A stretch of DNA of 52,782 bases from Candidatus Cloacimonadota bacterium (GCA_023228125.1 JALOBT010000015.1:1-52782); one strand, 5' to 3'. Shown: positions 34,191 through 43,714, counted from the stretch's first letter. Numbers and translations are program-made. The notes: generated by a model from the sequence alone, not told the origin.

Positions 34191-37100
34191 TTATTGATTA
34201 TTCCGTTCGTTTTCTTGGTCTGTGCCCACGATCCTATAGAAGGCACGAGCATGGTTCCCAAATTCTGTATCAACAAACTCAGTCTGGTCTGTGCTGCCGA
34301 GGTAAGTGTATTCCCCGTAGGGCTCAAAGCTGCGGTACACGCGGTAGGACGCGGCTCTATCGACAGGCTGCCACTGAATCTGAATTCCAGTGAGCGTCTT
34401 AACGATGGAGCGGATGATGGGGGAATCAAGATGAGTAGAGTTCACGTTCACTTCCACTTCGTCATTGGCAGAGAATTCCCCGTTACTCACGGTGAAAGTG
34501 AGGTTTTCCGTCCCGTACCAATTTGGCGTGGCGGTGAAGGTAACTGATAGTCCAGTGATGGACACGATTACGTTAGTGGCACCGCTGTAGCTCAGTGTAA
34601 GCTCATTGATATCCACATCGTCCACGTAAGTGCTGAAATCTACCGTTAGCGAGCCGTCTTGTGCAAAAGAGAATGTGTCTGGCAGGTCAATATATGGTTC
34701 ACTACCAATGACAGGGAGGTAGCAAGCCTTAGTGGGATCCACAACAGACTGAAATCTGATGATATCACCGATACTTGCCTGCAGAATGCTTAACTGGGGA
34801 TTATGTACGGTCTCAGAGATCGATATCGTAGTCCTGAAAATACCAGTATCCTCTCCTGTCTCCCACACTAAGGGCTGAAAGTTAAATCCTGTTGCCATAT
34901 TGTTTACATTAACTTCAGTAATATCCTGGGAAAAAGCATTCCCGTCCTCGCCCATTAAGCATATCAATACAGCTCTTTCCGGGATCAATCCAGGCGTATT
35001 TGGCGTGATATCTTGCTCTGTTCTGGTAACCATTACATCATTTACTATAAAAAGCTGCCCCGGAGTCAAGGGTGAAGGTCCGGTTCGAATAGGCTGATAA
35101 GTAATAACCCCAAGGGTAAGCCCAAGGGATGGATCGTAAACATTATGGTAAAGAGTCGGATTGATATTTCCCAGGTCACTTCTCGCTCCCCAGAAGTTAT
35201 CAGTATAGGCTCTATTGCTTGAGTCCGTGTGTCTGATGTTCATTGGGTAATAATCTGTATTTACATTACCAAAGAAGTTATTGTCTTTGATCTCCTGAGC
35301 AGCACCCCAGATCGCATAAGGTCCCGTGTTATTTGTTATTAAGTTCTTAGTGATAGAGCAGGTACTTCCAGGCTCGATATAAACTGCCGTTGCCATATTA
35401 TTATTATCTAAAACAATAACTGCCTCATTATAAGTTAAGGTATTATGCTCAATATTTACTGTCCCACCTGCCGCCCAGATCGCAGCTTTCCCGTTTAACT
35501 GATTGTATGATAATGTGTTATCATTGATATTTACGGTGCCGGCTGAACATTTGATAAGGGATAATCCTTGGTTGTAGCTGAAGTTGTTATTGGTCAGAGT
35601 ATAAGAGGCACCGGGATTTTGCAGCTCAATCAGATTATCACCGGTATTATGAGAAAACAGATTATCCTCGAAATATACGGGTAGAGTGGAATTGATCGAA
35701 ATGACATTTGGGCCTCTGTTATGGAGAAATCTGCAATTAGTGAATGATAGTCTTCCTGTTACAGCGTAATCCCGATTGTCGCTTAGACCAGAATTTGTTA
35801 GATTTGCCTGGGAACTGCTACTTACTGCGTTGAAGCAATCAGAGAGAGTGTTGTTATTAGAGTAATTGCCGCCAAAATCACAAGCCTGGTCAACTTCACT
35901 GAACCTGGAATTGGATATATAGAAATCGGTATTGGAGCTGCTAAGGGCTGTTCCGTTGACATTTTTAATCACTGTATAATTGATCTGATTACCAGAAACG
36001 TAATCCTGACTAGCATTGTTAATGTTTATTCCGCTCCACAGGTTAGCATCAGTATAACCCTCGAATCTTATTGAATCTACTGCAGTGCCTTCGCAGAGGA
36101 ATTCTCCTCCTAAGGTCAATCCTACCCCACTGTTAAATTTGAGGGTAACTCCAGCTTCAAAAGTGAGTTTATGATGCTCTGCGGTTCTGGGAGCAAGGTC
36201 AAACCAATAGGGCGAGTTTTCTTTTGTTAAAGTACGGTTACCCGGGATTAAGCCATTAATCATCGGAAAGGTTTGAGGGATTTGTGGTACCGTGCTGAGC
36301 ATCCAGTAAGCCTGCCCATTCATATCCGCCATCATTTCCGTATTATCCTCAAAACAGGCTTTTACTTTCCAGTAATAGTTACATCCCACTTTGAGATCTT
36401 GCGGCGGGTACAGATATGTGTTAGTGGTAGAATATACAACTGTAGTGGCTGGCGGGAAAGACGGAAGTGTGGATAAAATAAGCTCATAGTGAAAAGCTGT
36501 GCGCTCTCTGGTATTGAGCGAGCTCCATTCAAATCTGGGATAGACATCCAGATCGGTGCTAGAGCTTGAGGGGCTAAGCAAGTGAAATGTACTGGCACAC
36601 TCAACTGTATTCACATAGTTTGGCACTGCTCTTGCCTCAGTATCTACTCCATTAGTAACGGATAAACTAACCGTATATGCTCCAATAGCAGTATATTGAT
36701 GACTTGGATTCTGCTCGGTAGAGCTGCTCCCGTCTCCAAAATTCCAGGCCCAAGAGCTGGGATTTGCTATACCTGATAAGTCATGAAATTTCACCGTTAA
36801 CGGAGCATACCCGGATCTGGTATTCGCATAAAATAAATCAGTGCCCATCAATCTGGGGTACATTTGGTATTCCAGAAGGGTAAGCCAAACAGTTTCAAAA
36901 TCCCAAGCTGCATCTGTAAAGGTAGGTATATATTGCATATGGGCGATACCTTTCCCTACGGGATATTGCGAAGAATTTTCCGTACTGCCCAAAGAGGACG
37001 CTGCTCCTGAGGTCTCTGTGCAGAAGAAATTGCCCGTCATTTGGTAGGAGCTACCAGTAGAAACTGCCCCCAGAAAACCTCTGTCTGCCCAAACAGGACC

Positions 37101-39515
37101 TTCAGGACTTTGCAGTACCTTACCCAAACAGTAGGATTTGTATATCTTGGAATTGTCATTGTACCCGCAGAAACCTCCAAATTCAGTGTTATCTCCGCTG
37201 ATGCGGGTAACATCGCCTTCGGCAAAACAGTTTTGTATGGTACTAGCACTTTCATGCCACCCTACTAATCCTCCAACCCTGGATGATCCGGCAACATCGC
37301 CTGAGGCACAGGATTGCATTACGCTGGCATTATTGTGATTTCCCCCTACTAAACCTCCAACCTTGGCTGATCCGGTAACATCGCCTGTGACAGAACAGTA
37401 TTTAATGGCACCAGTACTGAAGTCTCCGACTAATCCACCTGTATAGTCACCTGATCCACTTACGGTTGCACTTGAATTGCAATGCTCAATTGTCCCACTG
37501 GCTGATCCCGCTAATCCTCCAACATAGCCTGATGATCCGGTAACATCGCCTGCGGCAAAACAGTATTTGATCGTGCCACTACTAAAACTTCCAATCAATC
37601 CTCCTGTATAGTCACCTGATCCACTTACAGTTGTACTTGAATAGCAATGCTCAATTATCCCACTGGCTGTTCCAGCTAATCCTCCACTATAGGATGATCC
37701 GGTAACATCACCTGTGGCATAGGATTGAATGATGCTGGCACCATCATTATGCCCTACTAATCCTCCCACCTTGGATGATCCGGTAACATTGCCTGTGGCA
37801 AAGCAGTATTCAATAGCACCAGTACTGAATTTTCCAATCAATCCACCCGTGTAGCTACTTCCACTTACCGTTGCGCTTGAATAGCAATTCTCAATTATCC
37901 CACTGGCTGTTCCCGCTAATCCTCCACTATAGGATGATCCGGTAACATTGCCTGTGGCAAAGCAGTTTTCAATATTACCAGTACTGAAGCTTCCGATTAA
38001 TCCACCTGTATTGTCACCTGATCCGCTTACCGTTGCACTTGAATTGCAATTCTCAATTGATCCACTGGCTGCTCCCGCTAATCCTCCCACCTTGGATGAT
38101 CCGGCAACATTGCCTGTGGTATAGGATTGACTTATGCTGGCATTATCATTATGCCCTACTAATCCTCCAACCTTGGATGATCCGGTAACATTGCCTGTGG
38201 CAAAGCAGTTTTCAATATTACCAGTACTGAAGCTTCCGATTAATCCACCTGTATTGTCACCTGATCCGCTTACCGTTGCACTTGAATGGCAATTTTCAAT
38301 TGTTCCACTGGCTGATCCCGCTAATCCTCCAACCTTGGATGATCCGGTAACATTGCCTGTGGCAGAACAGTATCTGACCGTACCACTATTGATTTTCCCA
38401 ATCAATCCGCCTGTGTAGCTACTGCCGGTCACAGTTGCAGCAACAAGGCCCAGATTTGAGATAGTCGCGTTGCTAATTTGTCCAAAAAGACCCTGATCAG
38501 AGGAAGCCGGTCGATTAATATACAGTCCGGTAATCTTTTTTCCGTTTCCATTGTATGTTTTGGAAAAATCCGGGATCGGTGGCCAACCTTCCCCTTGGTT
38601 CCAGGGAGCCAGGTCCAAACTGATGTCTGCGGTTTGGATATAATGTTCCTGTAAGCGAGATCTTACATTATTCAATTGCTCTGCAGTGGCCACCTGATAG
38701 GGGTCTTGCTGGGTACCTGATCCTCCGGCAAAGAAATTCGAATTGAAAGTATAAGTAAAAACTAAGCCACTTGCGGGTTTAAACGCATAGCCAAATGGAA
38801 TGTTTGCCGTATTAGTAGTGCCGGCGGTTGTGGCTGCCCAATTGTTAGGTGAACTGCGGTTGAAAAAATCACTGGTTTCAGGTCCGCGAAGCCCCACTTG
38901 GGTGTATGATGTTATTGACGGGGTGCAGCCATAGTTATTGCCGTATCTGAACTCAACTAAATTTGCAGTTTCAGTTAAGACAATCTGAAAATTTAGATTA
39001 TCTCCTGTATAACCAGGTCTTATATAGTCCTTCCATTGAATTATGCACTTTCTATGCGGAGCTGTGCCCATGGTTTGCATACGCAAAGTTGAGCCCGATT
39101 TTGCCTGTAGATCACAGGCAAAAACAGAAGCACGATTGCCCAATCTCGCCGGAGTAATAGCAGCAGTTGAAGACAGGGGGGTGTAAGCTGATGATGACGA
39201 AATATTTACACTCGGGGATAAAGCCGATTGCCCAAAAGAAATCCATCCGTTTGCATTGATGGCAATGCGATCAAATACAGTTTCATTAAACGTGAAATCA
39301 AAGCCTATGGGTAATCCTAATCCGGTGGTAGCTGTGCCTCCCAGTGGAACCGATGGATCTACGAAACATTGATCATTGGTCGATGTGTTGCCAAGTGAGG
39401 TGCCCCCAGTTATTTCCGTATAAGCCTCAGTAGATTGTGAAAAGTCATACCCTACCTGTGCTGATAGCAAGGCACAAAGGATGGTGAAAAGTGTAAACAA
39501 ACCTAACCGTTTCAT
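34191..39515 (-). CDS. Giant secreted GLUG / PKD / beta-helix protein (copy 2)
   Basis: A 1774-residue tandem paralog of the gene at 28553 with the same order of parts: signal peptide (MKRLGLFTLFTILCALLSA), FDRIAINANGWISFGQ sandwich, 15 GLUG-type units, PKD (WAWNFGDGSSST), FN3-like, beta-helix, cadherin-like domain and final FN3-like domain ending IVGTDQENERNNQ. Differences from copy 1 are fewer and more mixed GLUG units and an insertion of about 60 residues in the beta-helix around NNNTLSDCFNAVSSSSQ. The flanking domains are much closer between copies than the GLUG arrays, suggesting that the arrays change by recombination. AAGGAT lies before the ATG. It has its own promoter at 39659. It is probably exported; the sorting route is unclear because no usual tail is visible. 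Confidence 0.88.
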   Translation of the reverse strand: MKRLGLFTLFTILCALLSAQVGYDFSQSTEAYTEITGGTSLGNTSTNDQCFVDPSVPLGGTATTGLGLPIGFDFTFNETVFDRIAINANGWISFGQSALSPSVNISSSSAYTPLSSTAAITPARLGNRASVFACDLQAKSGSTLRMQTMGTAPHRKCIIQWKDYIRPGYTGDNLNFQIVLTETANLVEFRYGNNYGCTPSITSYTQVGLRGPETSDFFNRSSPNNWAATTAGTTNTANIPFGYAFKPASGLVFTYTFNSNFFAGGSGTQQDPYQVATAEQLNNVRSRLQEHYIQTADISLDLAPWNQGEGWPPIPDFSKTYNGNGKKITGLYINRPASSDQGLFGQISNATISNLGLVAATVTGSSYTGGLIGKINSGTVRYCSATGNVTGSSKVGGLAGSASGTIENCHSSATVSGSGDNTGGLIGSFSTGNIENCFATGNVTGSSKVGGLVGHNDNASISQSYTTGNVAGSSKVGGLAGAASGSIENCNSSATVSGSGDNTGGLIGSFSTGNIENCFATGNVTGSSYSGGLAGTASGIIENCYSSATVSGSSYTGGLIGKFSTGAIEYCFATGNVTGSSKVGGLVGHNDGASIIQSYATGDVTGSSYSGGLAGTASGIIEHCYSSTTVSGSGDYTGGLIGSFSSGTIKYCFAAGDVTGSSGYVGGLAGSASGTIEHCNSSATVSGSGDYTGGLVGDFSTGAIKYCSVTGDVTGSAKVGGLVGGNHNNASVMQSCASGDVAGSSRVGGLVGWHESASTIQNCFAEGDVTRISGDNTEFGGFCGYNDNSKIYKSYCLGKVLQSPEGPVWADRGFLGAVSTGSSYQMTGNFFCTETSGAASSLGSTENSSQYPVGKGIAHMQYIPTFTDAAWDFETVWLTLLEYQMYPRLMGTDLFYANTRSGYAPLTVKFHDLSGIANPSSWAWNFGDGSSSTEQNPSHQYTAIGAYTVSLSVTNGVDTEARAVPNYVNTVECASTFHLLSPSSSSTDLDVYPRFEWSSLNTRERTAFHYELILSTLPSFPPATTVVYSTTNTYLYPPQDLKVGCNYYWKVKACFEDNTEMMADMNGQAYWMLSTVPQIPQTFPMINGLIPGNRTLTKENSPYWFDLAPRTAEHHKLTFEAGVTLKFNSGVGLTLGGEFLCEGTAVDSIRFEGYTDANLWSGININNASQDYVSGNQINYTVIKNVNGTALSSSNTDFYISNSRFSEVDQACDFGGNYSNNNTLSDCFNAVSSSSQANLTNSGLSDNRDYAVTGRLSFTNCRFLHNRGPNVISINSTLPVYFEDNLFSHNTGDNLIELQNPGASYTLTNNNFSYNQGLSLIKCSAGTVNINDNTLSYNQLNGKAAIWAAGGTVNIEHNTLTYNEAVIVLDNNNMATAVYIEPGSTCSITKNLITNNTGPYAIWGAAQEIKDNNFFGNVNTDYYPMNIRHTDSSNRAYTDNFWGARSDLGNINPTLYHNVYDPSLGLTLGVITYQPIRTGPSPLTPGQLFIVNDVMVTRTEQDITPNTPGLIPERAVLICLMGEDGNAFSQDITEVNVNNMATGFNFQPLVWETGEDTGIFRTTISISETVHNPQLSILQASIGDIIRFQSVVDPTKACYLPVIGSEPYIDLPDTFSFAQDGSLTVDFSTYVDDVDINELTLSYSGATNVIVSITGLSVTFTATPNWYGTENLTFTVSNGEFSANDEVEVNVNSTHLDSPIIRSIVKTLTGIQIQWQPVDRAASYRVYRSFEPYGEYTYLGSTDQTEFVDTEFGNHARAFYRIVGTDQENERNNQ

Positions 39516-39658
39516 ATTTTATCCTTCTGTTTAGTCCTAAATATTATTGTATTTTCCCCATTCATTGTTCTTCATTATACTTGAAGACCCACGAACAGGT
39601 TTTCGTCTCATACAATCTATATTCTGTCTTTTTATTCGCCACTGTTTCTGATAATTCC

Positions 39659-39688
39659 ATGATATCCATGATCCCTATTTTCTGTCAA
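39659..39688 (-). promoter_or_regulatory. Promoter of GLUG protein copy 2
   Basis: TTGACA (39688-39683), 18 bp, TATCAT (39664-39659) on the minus strand, equivalent to the promoter of copy 1. The homology with the copy 1 upstream region stops just behind it, at CTTTGCAGGCA. There an AGGCATCCCCC motif (39702-39712), like the ends of the MITE and the IS, begins. Confidence 0.65.
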
Positions 39689-39888
39689 GCTCATTCTTTG
39701 CAGGCATCCCCCTATTTTTTATTCAAACCTGATTTTGATCTGATTCCGGTCACGCCTTTTCTAGTAGCACAGGAAGTCTTTTCTCGTAACGCAGGACGCC
39801 GTTCCTGCAGAAAAAAAGGAGGTTTTAGCAGACACTTCCCCGCATAAACGGCATCCTCTGCAAACAGATTAGCAGCTTTTTGCAGAAA
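39689..39888. other. Gap between the GLUG promoter and the insertion sequence
   Basis: It holds a single IS-end-like AGGCATCCCCC (39702-39712) and a small hairpin GCAGGA/TCCTGC (39791-39808) followed by an A-run. No gene is supported. The 88-codon frame across it has no ribosome-binding site. Confidence 0.4.
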
Positions 39889-40341
39889 GCAGGCATTCCC
39901 CCAAAAAATCGAAGTATCACCTTCACATAATACTATAAATCATCACCTTAACTGTTGTAGATGTCCATGTATTTCTTTTCTCGGCTTGAGCATATTTGGC
40001 TCAGAACTAGGGTTCAAGGTGCCGCGTTATTGCCATTACAGGCGAGCTATGGGCTTATGCACAGCAGAAAAGGCCTTGCGTGAATAGCTCTTAGTGGTCA
40101 GATTTTCATGGCTTCCTATAACCTCTTTTTTAAAAAGCCACTGCGAACAGAATTGCTCAGGTCAGAAAATTATGCCGTTTTACACTGCTTCAGACGCTAA
40201 TACAGCTATAAACGGCACTTTCCGAGAGATTTTTAGCCAGCAAGCATTAGCTCTTATTATCTGGCCTGTTTTCACCCCTATGATTTTAGAAAATCTGGCA
40301 GAAAACTATTTTAACAAACTGCAAGAATAGACTTTACAGAA

Positions 40342-40398
40342 ATGGTGACGTCTCATTTATTGACCTCATATTCACATAAGGAAGGAGAACGTCACCAT
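40342..40398 (+). promoter_or_regulatory. Hairpin that would hide the transposase start codon
   Basis: ATGGTGACGT (40342-40351) and ACGTCACCAT (40389-40398) are perfect 10-bp inverted repeats. The right arm includes the first two bases of the start codon, and the loop contains the AAGGAGAA ribosome site. Only transcripts that begin upstream of 40342 would carry both arms. Confidence 0.65.
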
Positions 40399-41695
40399 GT
40401 TGAACGAACAAAATATGACCCGCAGTTTTGTGCAAGCTAAATTAACTGATTTCAGCAATAAGGTAAGTGAAGGATACTCAAAACCAGTACGGAAATTTTT
40501 CAAAGATATGCTATTTGGTCTATGCGGAACAGGATCGCCATCCATCCACAATATAGTTAAAGTGCTGCAGGATGGTACCAGCACCAAGAAATCAAGTGAA
40601 CGTCTATATCGTAACATTAGCAGACCAGGTCTTGCTGAAGACATTGATAACACACTCATGGAGGAGATCCGGCCAAAAGTCAAGAAAGATACTATATTTA
40701 TCGTGGATGAGAGTGATATTGAGAAGCCCTACGCAAAAAAGATGGAAGGCGTTCAGATGGTTCATAACGGCAGTAAATCTATGCGAACTAATGGTTACCT
40801 TCTGCTCAATATATTTGCTTTGCTGCCCAATCATGATGGATATAACTTGTTGCCTGCCAGCAGTATCCTATTTGCACCTGACATGGAGTTGGATTCTGCG
40901 AAGCAGGTCCTTCAGGATAAGATCATAGACCAGCAAGTAGCCTTTAAGAACAAGGGTATATATGTTTTTGACCGGGGATATGACGACCGCAAACTGATAG
41001 GATTTCTCAAAGATAACGCTGTATCATTTGTTATTCGTGGCATGGGAACCAGAGCTGTCAAAGAAGGTTTGGTGGAAACCAATTTCAAGAAAGTGGTTGA
41101 CGGCATGAACTTTAAATATCAGTTTGCTGGCTTCAAACCTGGCGAAACATTACTTTGTGCAACCCGCAGAATTGCAGTGCGCACAGATGATCATCCCAGC
41201 AAGAAGTCAAACAGCGTGGAGGTCAGTCTGGTAGTGGTCCGCAGATATAAAAGAGCTGCCCAAAAAGGTAGAGACTTTTACCTCCTTTGTGACTTTGACG
41301 ATCCGAATATGTCTGAAGCAGAGATCATTACAACTGCCATTGATACTTATCGAAAACGTTGGGTTATTGAAGAGGCACATCGCCAAATGAAGCAGAGCAT
41401 GAAATGGGAGAGCATGCGCCTGGGCAGTTATGTGGGCATGAAAAACCTCAATGCCTTTATGGCTCTGGCTCTGTACTTTGTCTACAAATGCAAGGACTAT
41501 ATCCATATCTTGGCAACCGGCTTCCCCAAACTCATTTATTACATTAAATCAGACATATACAAGCCTAACAAGTTTGCTTACTACAGGATATATGAGGTCG
41601 TCACTAACTGTCTTGAACTGGTTGTGCAGTACAAAAGAAGGCCAAGCAAAGAGGAAAGGCGGGACCGAGATCAGATCAAAATCAGGTTCGAATAA
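40397..41695 (+). CDS. IS4-family DDE transposase
   Basis: A full-length 432-residue transposase. The catalytic triad is D104 (IVDESD), D192 (VFDRGYDD) and E325. The family signature Y-x2-R-x3-E-x6-K is present exactly in YRKRWVIEEAHRQMK. The last 70 residues are basic. No frameshift or stop interrupts it, so the element may still be active. AAGGAGAA precedes the ATG, but a 10-bp inverted repeat includes the start codon, a device known from other insertion sequences to stop translation of read-through RNA. It is inserted between the GLUG genes and rplU, on the strand of rplU. Confidence 0.93.
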   Translation: MLNEQNMTRSFVQAKLTDFSNKVSEGYSKPVRKFFKDMLFGLCGTGSPSIHNIVKVLQDGTSTKKSSERLYRNISRPGLAEDIDNTLMEEIRPKVKKDTIFIVDESDIEKPYAKKMEGVQMVHNGSKSMRTNGYLLLNIFALLPNHDGYNLLPASSILFAPDMELDSAKQVLQDKIIDQQVAFKNKGIYVFDRGYDDRKLIGFLKDNAVSFVIRGMGTRAVKEGLVETNFKKVVDGMNFKYQFAGFKPGETLLCATRRIAVRTDDHPSKKSNSVEVSLVVVRRYKRAAQKGRDFYLLCDFDDPNMSEAEIITTAIDTYRKRWVIEEAHRQMKQSMKWESMRLGSYVGMKNLNAFMALALYFVYKCKDYIHILATGFPKLIYYIKSDIYKPNKFAYYRIYEVVTNCLELVVQYKRRPSKEERRDRDQIKIRFE

Positions 41696-41726
41696 AAAAA
41701 TGGGGGAATGCCTGCTGTCTTTCCGC

Positions 41727-41755
41727 TTGACAAATATCCCCCCTCCAAAAATACT
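41727..41755 (+). promoter_or_regulatory. Promoter of rplU-rpmA
   Basis: TTGACA (41727-41732), 17 bp, AATACT (41750-41755). It lies 31 bp before the start of rplU and just outside the right end of the insertion sequence, so rplU expression does not depend on the element. Confidence 0.6.
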
Positions 41756-41786
41756 GCTTTCTCAAGATAAATAACAAGGAGAAATG

Positions 41787-42101
41787 ATGTACGCCATCGT
41801 AGATATCAAAGGATTTCAGTTCAGGGCCGAAAAAAACGCAGTGCTTCGCGTTCCCTTGCTGAATACGGCAGAGCCTGGTCAGATTATAGAATTTGACCGC
41901 GTACTTCTGGTTCGCAAGGACGAGGAAGTATTAGTCGGCACTCCCGTAGTAGAAGGCGCTCTGATCGTGGTAGAAGTAATAGAGCACGGTAAAGGTAAAA
42001 AGAAGATAATCTATCATCACAAACGCCGCAAAGGCTATAGGGTGAAAAAGGGTTATCGTGAGCAATTCACCGATATTAAAGTTACCGATATTCGGGTTTA
42101 A
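41787..42101 (+). CDS. rplU: 50S ribosomal protein L21
   Basis: A 104-residue protein with the L21 features MYAIVDIKGFQFRAE at the start and the basic HHKRRKGYRVKKGYRE near the C-terminus that binds 23S rRNA. Length is normal for the family. Two ATG codons are adjacent (41784 and 41787); AAGGAG ends two bases before the first and five before the second, and the second gives the usual MYA start. It is followed 14 bp later by rpmA, the common bacterial order. Confidence 0.97.
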   Translation: MYAIVDIKGFQFRAEKNAVLRVPLLNTAEPGQIIEFDRVLLVRKDEEVLVGTPVVEGALIVVEVIEHGKGKKKIIYHHKRRKGYRVKKGYREQFTDIKVTDIRV

Positions 42102-42115
42102 GGAAGGATAGAGAT

Positions 42116-42376
42116 ATGGCACATAAAAAAGCTGGTGGAAGTACTCGCAACGGACGTAATAGCAATCCCAAATACCGTGGCGTGAAAAAGCACGGTAGTG
42201 AATATGTCATAGCTGGCAATATCATTGTACGCCAAAAGGGCACCAAATTTCACCCCGGCGCCAATGTGGGCATCGGTCGTGATTTTACTCTTTTCAGCCT
42301 CATTGATGGGCAGGTAAAATTTACCACCAAGCAAGCCGGCAGAAAATACGTAAGTGTAGAGCCTCTTAGCGAATAA
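42116..42376 (+). CDS. rpmA: 50S ribosomal protein L27
   Basis: An 86-residue L27 with the conserved N-terminus MAHKKAGGSTRNGRNSNPKY, whose tail reaches the peptidyl transferase centre, and the middle VRQKGTKFHPGANVGIGRD. There is no N-terminal extension requiring cleavage, unlike the Firmicutes form. AAGGA precedes the ATG. It forms an operon with rplU and ends before a strong terminator. obgE, which often follows, is not here. Confidence 0.97.
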   Translation: MAHKKAGGSTRNGRNSNPKYRGVKKHGSEYVIAGNIIVRQKGTKFHPGANVGIGRDFTLFSLIDGQVKFTTKQAGRKYVSVEPLSE

Positions 42377-42396
42377 CAGGTAAATTATAGATAAGG

Positions 42397-42424
42397 AAAC
42401 AGCGGAGCTTTGGCTCCGCTGTTT
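42397..42424. terminator. Bidirectional terminator between rpmA and the solute-binding protein gene
   Basis: AAACAGCGGAGC (42397-42408), a TTTG loop, and GCTCCGCTGTTT (42413-42424) are perfect 12-bp arms. A-rich and T-rich ends suit both converging transcripts. Confidence 0.9.
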
Positions 42425-42445
42425 CGCGTCTATATTTTGCTAAGT

Positions 42446-43192
42446 TTATTGAATGTGGGTCTGAATGATGGAGCGCATTTCGCCGCTATCCAGGAGTTCT
42501 TGCAAAGCAGCTTTGACCTTCTTGTTGTACTTTCCTTCATTGGGCATGGCGATCCCATATTGTTCGTCGGTTTCGATCAGGAATTTGGTGGTAATGGGAA
42601 ATTCATCTTCATATCCTTTCACTATCACAGCATCGTTTATTGCCAGGTCTATTTCGCCCTTTATCAGGTCTTCAAAAGCTTCACTGATGCTGGGGTATAT
42701 GAAGAGCTGGTTCAAGGTAATCAGATTTTTCATCAGCAGATTGTCCTGCACCCAGTTATGAGCGGTGGTGCTATTGGTCACGCCGATATTATATCCCCCA
42801 AGCTCCTTGATGCTATTGATCTTGATCGGACTGTCTTTGGCGGCTATCACCGCTTGATTCACTGTGAAATACCCTTGGGAGAATTCGATCTGCCGGGAGC
42901 GTTCTTCCGTGATAGAAATGGACGAGATGGCAAAATCTATATTGCCTGAAACGATTGCCGGGATCAGATTATCAAAATCCATAGCGATGATTTCATAGGG
43001 TTGCTCCAGTTTCTCGGCGATTTTATGTGCCAAATCTACACTCACACCCACGTAAGTACCATCGACTTCGGAGCTAAAAGGCGGGAAGGTCACATTCATG
43101 CCTATCCTCAGAGTGGGTTTGTCTTTGGCTGTGCAGGCTGCCAAAACCAAGGCAGCGAGAATGATTAAAAGGAATCGCATTCTAAAACTCAT
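42446..43192 (-). CDS. Family 3 extracellular solute-binding lipoprotein (amino-acid type)
   Basis: A 248-residue lipoprotein with lipobox LAAC (lipidated C20). Family 3 binding-protein motifs are present: LRIGMNVTFPPFSS near the start, VGVSVDLAHKIAEKL, DFAISSISITEERS (the ligand-contact segment), GYNIGVTNSTTAHNW and a final ELLDSGEMRSIIQ. Such proteins bind polar or other amino acids for ABC import. No permease or ATPase gene is nearby, so partners must be encoded elsewhere, or it acts as a sensor. GGGAGG lies before the ATG. It is the last gene of the dapA operon, 59 bp after the nfeD-like gene, and ends at the shared terminator. Confidence 0.9.
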   Translation of the reverse strand: MSFRMRFLLIILAALVLAACTAKDKPTLRIGMNVTFPPFSSEVDGTYVGVSVDLAHKIAEKLEQPYEIIAMDFDNLIPAIVSGNIDFAISSISITEERSRQIEFSQGYFTVNQAVIAAKDSPIKINSIKELGGYNIGVTNSTTAHNWVQDNLLMKNLITLNQLFIYPSISEAFEDLIKGEIDLAINDAVIVKGYEDEFPITTKFLIETDEQYGIAMPNEGKYNKKVKAALQELLDSGEMRSIIQTHIQ

Positions 43193-43251
43193 TTGGTTCC
43201 TCCCATGCGAGTAGCGTTTTGTGTTATTAAGGTTTGAGATTTACTAAATAT

Positions 43252-43698
43252 CTATTGTTCAATCTCTTTTACAATTAGTTTGTTGCCCTCGACATCCAGA
43301 ACTTCAACTTTTGCGTCTTCTGCAATAGCACTTTGATCCAAAGTAACTGCCACCCATTCTTCGCTCTCAACTCTTACATAGCCTCTGCCTTCTGCGGGGA
43401 TGGCTTGGGTTACAGTGGCCTGCTTTCCTTTGAGGGCAAATATATTGGTTTCTGGACCGGGATTGGCCAGTACTCTTTTGCCAAGCTTGCGCATAAGTAG
43501 AAAAGCGATGAAGCTGATGATGGCAAAACAGAAGATCTGAAGCCAGATACAATTCTTAACGAAGGGCAAAAGAGCCAGCAATCCGGTGATAATGGCTCCA
43601 CTGCCCAGGGATAGAAAGAAGAAGGCGGGATCAAAGATCTCGATGATTACAAAGATGATACCAAGTATCAACCAAATGTGCCAGGCAAACAGTGTCAT
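43252..43698 (-). CDS. NfeD-like membrane protein (short form)
   Basis: A 148-residue protein: three TM helices (about 5-75, with LGIIFVIIEIFDPAFFF and SLGSGAIITGLLALL) and a C-terminal OB-like beta domain (about 85-145) containing GKQATVTQAI and GYVRVESEEW. Short NfeD proteins are thought to work with SPFH partners in membrane organisation. The SPFH gene at 23300 is the likely partner, although not adjacent. TAGGAG lies before the ATG, and it sits 16 bp after the DUF4349-like gene. Confidence 0.85.
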   Translation of the reverse strand: MTLFAWHIWLILGIIFVIIEIFDPAFFFLSLGSGAIITGLLALLPFVKNCIWLQIFCFAIISFIAFLLMRKLGKRVLANPGPETNIFALKGKQATVTQAIPAEGRGYVRVESEEWVAVTLDQSAIAEDAKVEVLDVEGNKLIVKEIEQ

Positions 43699-43714
43699 AA
43701 TATACTCCTAAAGC

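Larger units (their letters stand above)
39889..41715 (+). mobile_element. IS4-family insertion sequence
   Basis: Left end GCAGGCATTCCCCCA at 39889-39903. The right end is its exact inverted copy, TGGGGGAATGCCTGC at 41701-41715. The element is 1827 bp long and contains one transposase gene (40397-41695), whose stop lies five bases before the right end. About 500 bp of leader without a supported gene precede the transposase. No clear target duplication is visible, so it may be old or one flank may be rearranged. Its right end sits 11 bp from the -35 of the rplU promoter. Confidence 0.75.

Noticed and set aside
40094..40330. 78-codon frame inside the left part of the insertion sequence
   Set aside because: It has no ribosome-binding site and no recognisable family, and IS4 elements normally encode only the transposase.
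42446..43192. Complete amino-acid ABC transporter
   Set aside because: Only the binding protein is present. The neighbours are nfeD-like and ribosomal protein genes, not permease or ATPase genes.
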